A stretch of 64,000 nt of DNA from Brevundimonas intermedia (GTDB lineage: Bacteria; Pseudomonadota; Alphaproteobacteria; Caulobacterales; Caulobacteraceae): assembly GCF_004614235.1 (NCBI RefSeq), contig NZ_SPVH01000006.1:620001-684000 (forward strand), written 5' to 3'. Below, piece after piece: positions 63,689 to 64,000 of this stretch. The notes below the pieces were generated by a model. The model was not told the origin of the DNA. It saw nothing but the letters and a program-made list of their open reading frames with translations, and did no database searches. A program made the position numbers and the translations under genes. Numbering within the stretch: the first letter of the stretch is position 1; each line of letters starts with the position of its first letter.

Positions 63689-64000
63689 GCCGCGACCTCC
63701 TCGGTGCGGGTCTTGAAGTAGCGGTCGATCTCGGCCGCGGCGTCCTGGCCTTCGCGGACGGCCCAGACGACCAGGGAGGCGCCGCGCACGGCGTCGCCGG
63801 CAGCGAACACGCCGGGCAGGCTGGTGGCGAAGCTGACGGAGCCGACCTTGATCGTGCCGTCGTCGCGCAGGCGAAGATCGGGCTCGTGCGCCGCGAACGG
63901 CTCGGGCGAGAAGCCCAGGGCCTCGATGACGATGTCGGCCGGGATGTCGAAGTCGGCGCCGGGGACGGGCACGATGTCGCGACGTTGGCCGGGGGCGGCT
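63685..64000 (-). CDS. gltD: Glutamate synthase small subunit, C-terminal part
   Basis: Only the last 104 codons are in the window; the frame runs off the right edge. The visible part contains the NADPH/FAD end motif of the family: DIVIEALGFSPEP, GVFAAGDAVRGASLVVWAVREGQDAAAEIDRYF. GltD supplies electrons from NADPH to GltB. The gltD stop overlaps the gltB start, with gltD transcribed first. Confidence 0.95.
   Translation of the reverse strand, partial: AAPGQRRDIVPVPGADFDIPADIVIEALGFSPEPFAAHEPDLRLRDDGTIKVGSVSFATSLPGVFAAGDAVRGASLVVWAVREGQDAAAEIDRYFKTRTEEVAA

Noticed and set aside
61622..63721. A 699-codon plus-strand frame
   Set aside because: Antisense to gltB, which has full catalytic motifs; the frame has no domain pattern.

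Overview
The window is high-GC alphaproteobacterial chromosome. The gene content and order (ars cluster, yebC, ruvCAB, tol-pal, ftsH, folP, flgBC-fliE divergent from fliOP, lptCAB-rpoN-hpf-ptsN, hsp20 with a DUF1150 gene) and the many palindromic intergenic elements fit the Caulobacterales, most likely Brevundimonas or a close relative. The taxonomy is inferred from gene content; no 16S gene or marker search was available.

Layout. 1-3.8 kb: the 3' part of a possible erythromycin-esterase-like gene, an aspartate-racemase-family gene, and an overlapping nucleoside hydrolase-ribokinase pair for nucleoside salvage. 3.9-11.2 kb: a trypsin-like autotransporter, a secreted S9 peptidase and a convergent zinc alcohol dehydrogenase. 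11.2-15.3 kb: a hotdog thioesterase, a small membrane gene, and the divergent ars locus (arsR-arsC-arsH against arsB). 15.4-21.7 kb: yebC, a ParDE/RelBE-type toxin-antitoxin pair, a hemerythrin gene, a proline-rich membrane protein, mgtC-like, then ruvC-ruvA-ruvB with a BrnTA pair overlapping the end of ruvB. 21.8-32.5 kb: a secreted S33 hydrolase, then the tol-pal cluster (ybgC, tolQRAB, pal, cpoB) interrupted by a DUF3667-like gene, followed by tilS. 32.6-39.5 kb: ftsH, an acyltransferase-3 protein, a membrane protein with a winged-helix regulator, folP, two small DMT-type transporters and thiD. 39.6-41.4 kb: a lower-GC pair (TIR/deoxyribosyltransferase-like protein and a nucleotidyltransferase) facing a DUF983 protein. 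41.7-47.7 kb: a large TPR protein, HU, and flagellar genes fliOP and flgBC-fliE. 47.9-50.8 kb: three cell-surface polysaccharide-related genes. 51.0-56.9 kb: tRNA-Leu(CAG), an RNase D-like exonuclease, lptCAB, rpoN, hpf, ptsN. 56.9-64 kb: DUF1150, hsp20, amtB, gltB and the 3' end of gltD, a nitrogen-assimilation block.

The most unusual signals are as follows. (i) fliP carries a palindromic repeat element translated in frame just after its start codon, with no alternative start downstream. (ii) Two separate loci share one odd architecture: a gene, a small membrane-protein ORF, then a decayed copy of the 3' end of the first gene. (iii) A patch of atypical codon use covers exactly the C-terminal domain of TolA and the N-terminus of TolB, two parts known to touch each other in the Tol system. 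(iv) At least five families of palindromic intergenic elements occur, one of which appears to supply the ribosome binding site of ruvA. (v) A lower-GC module carries a possible NAD- or nucleotide-acting effector.
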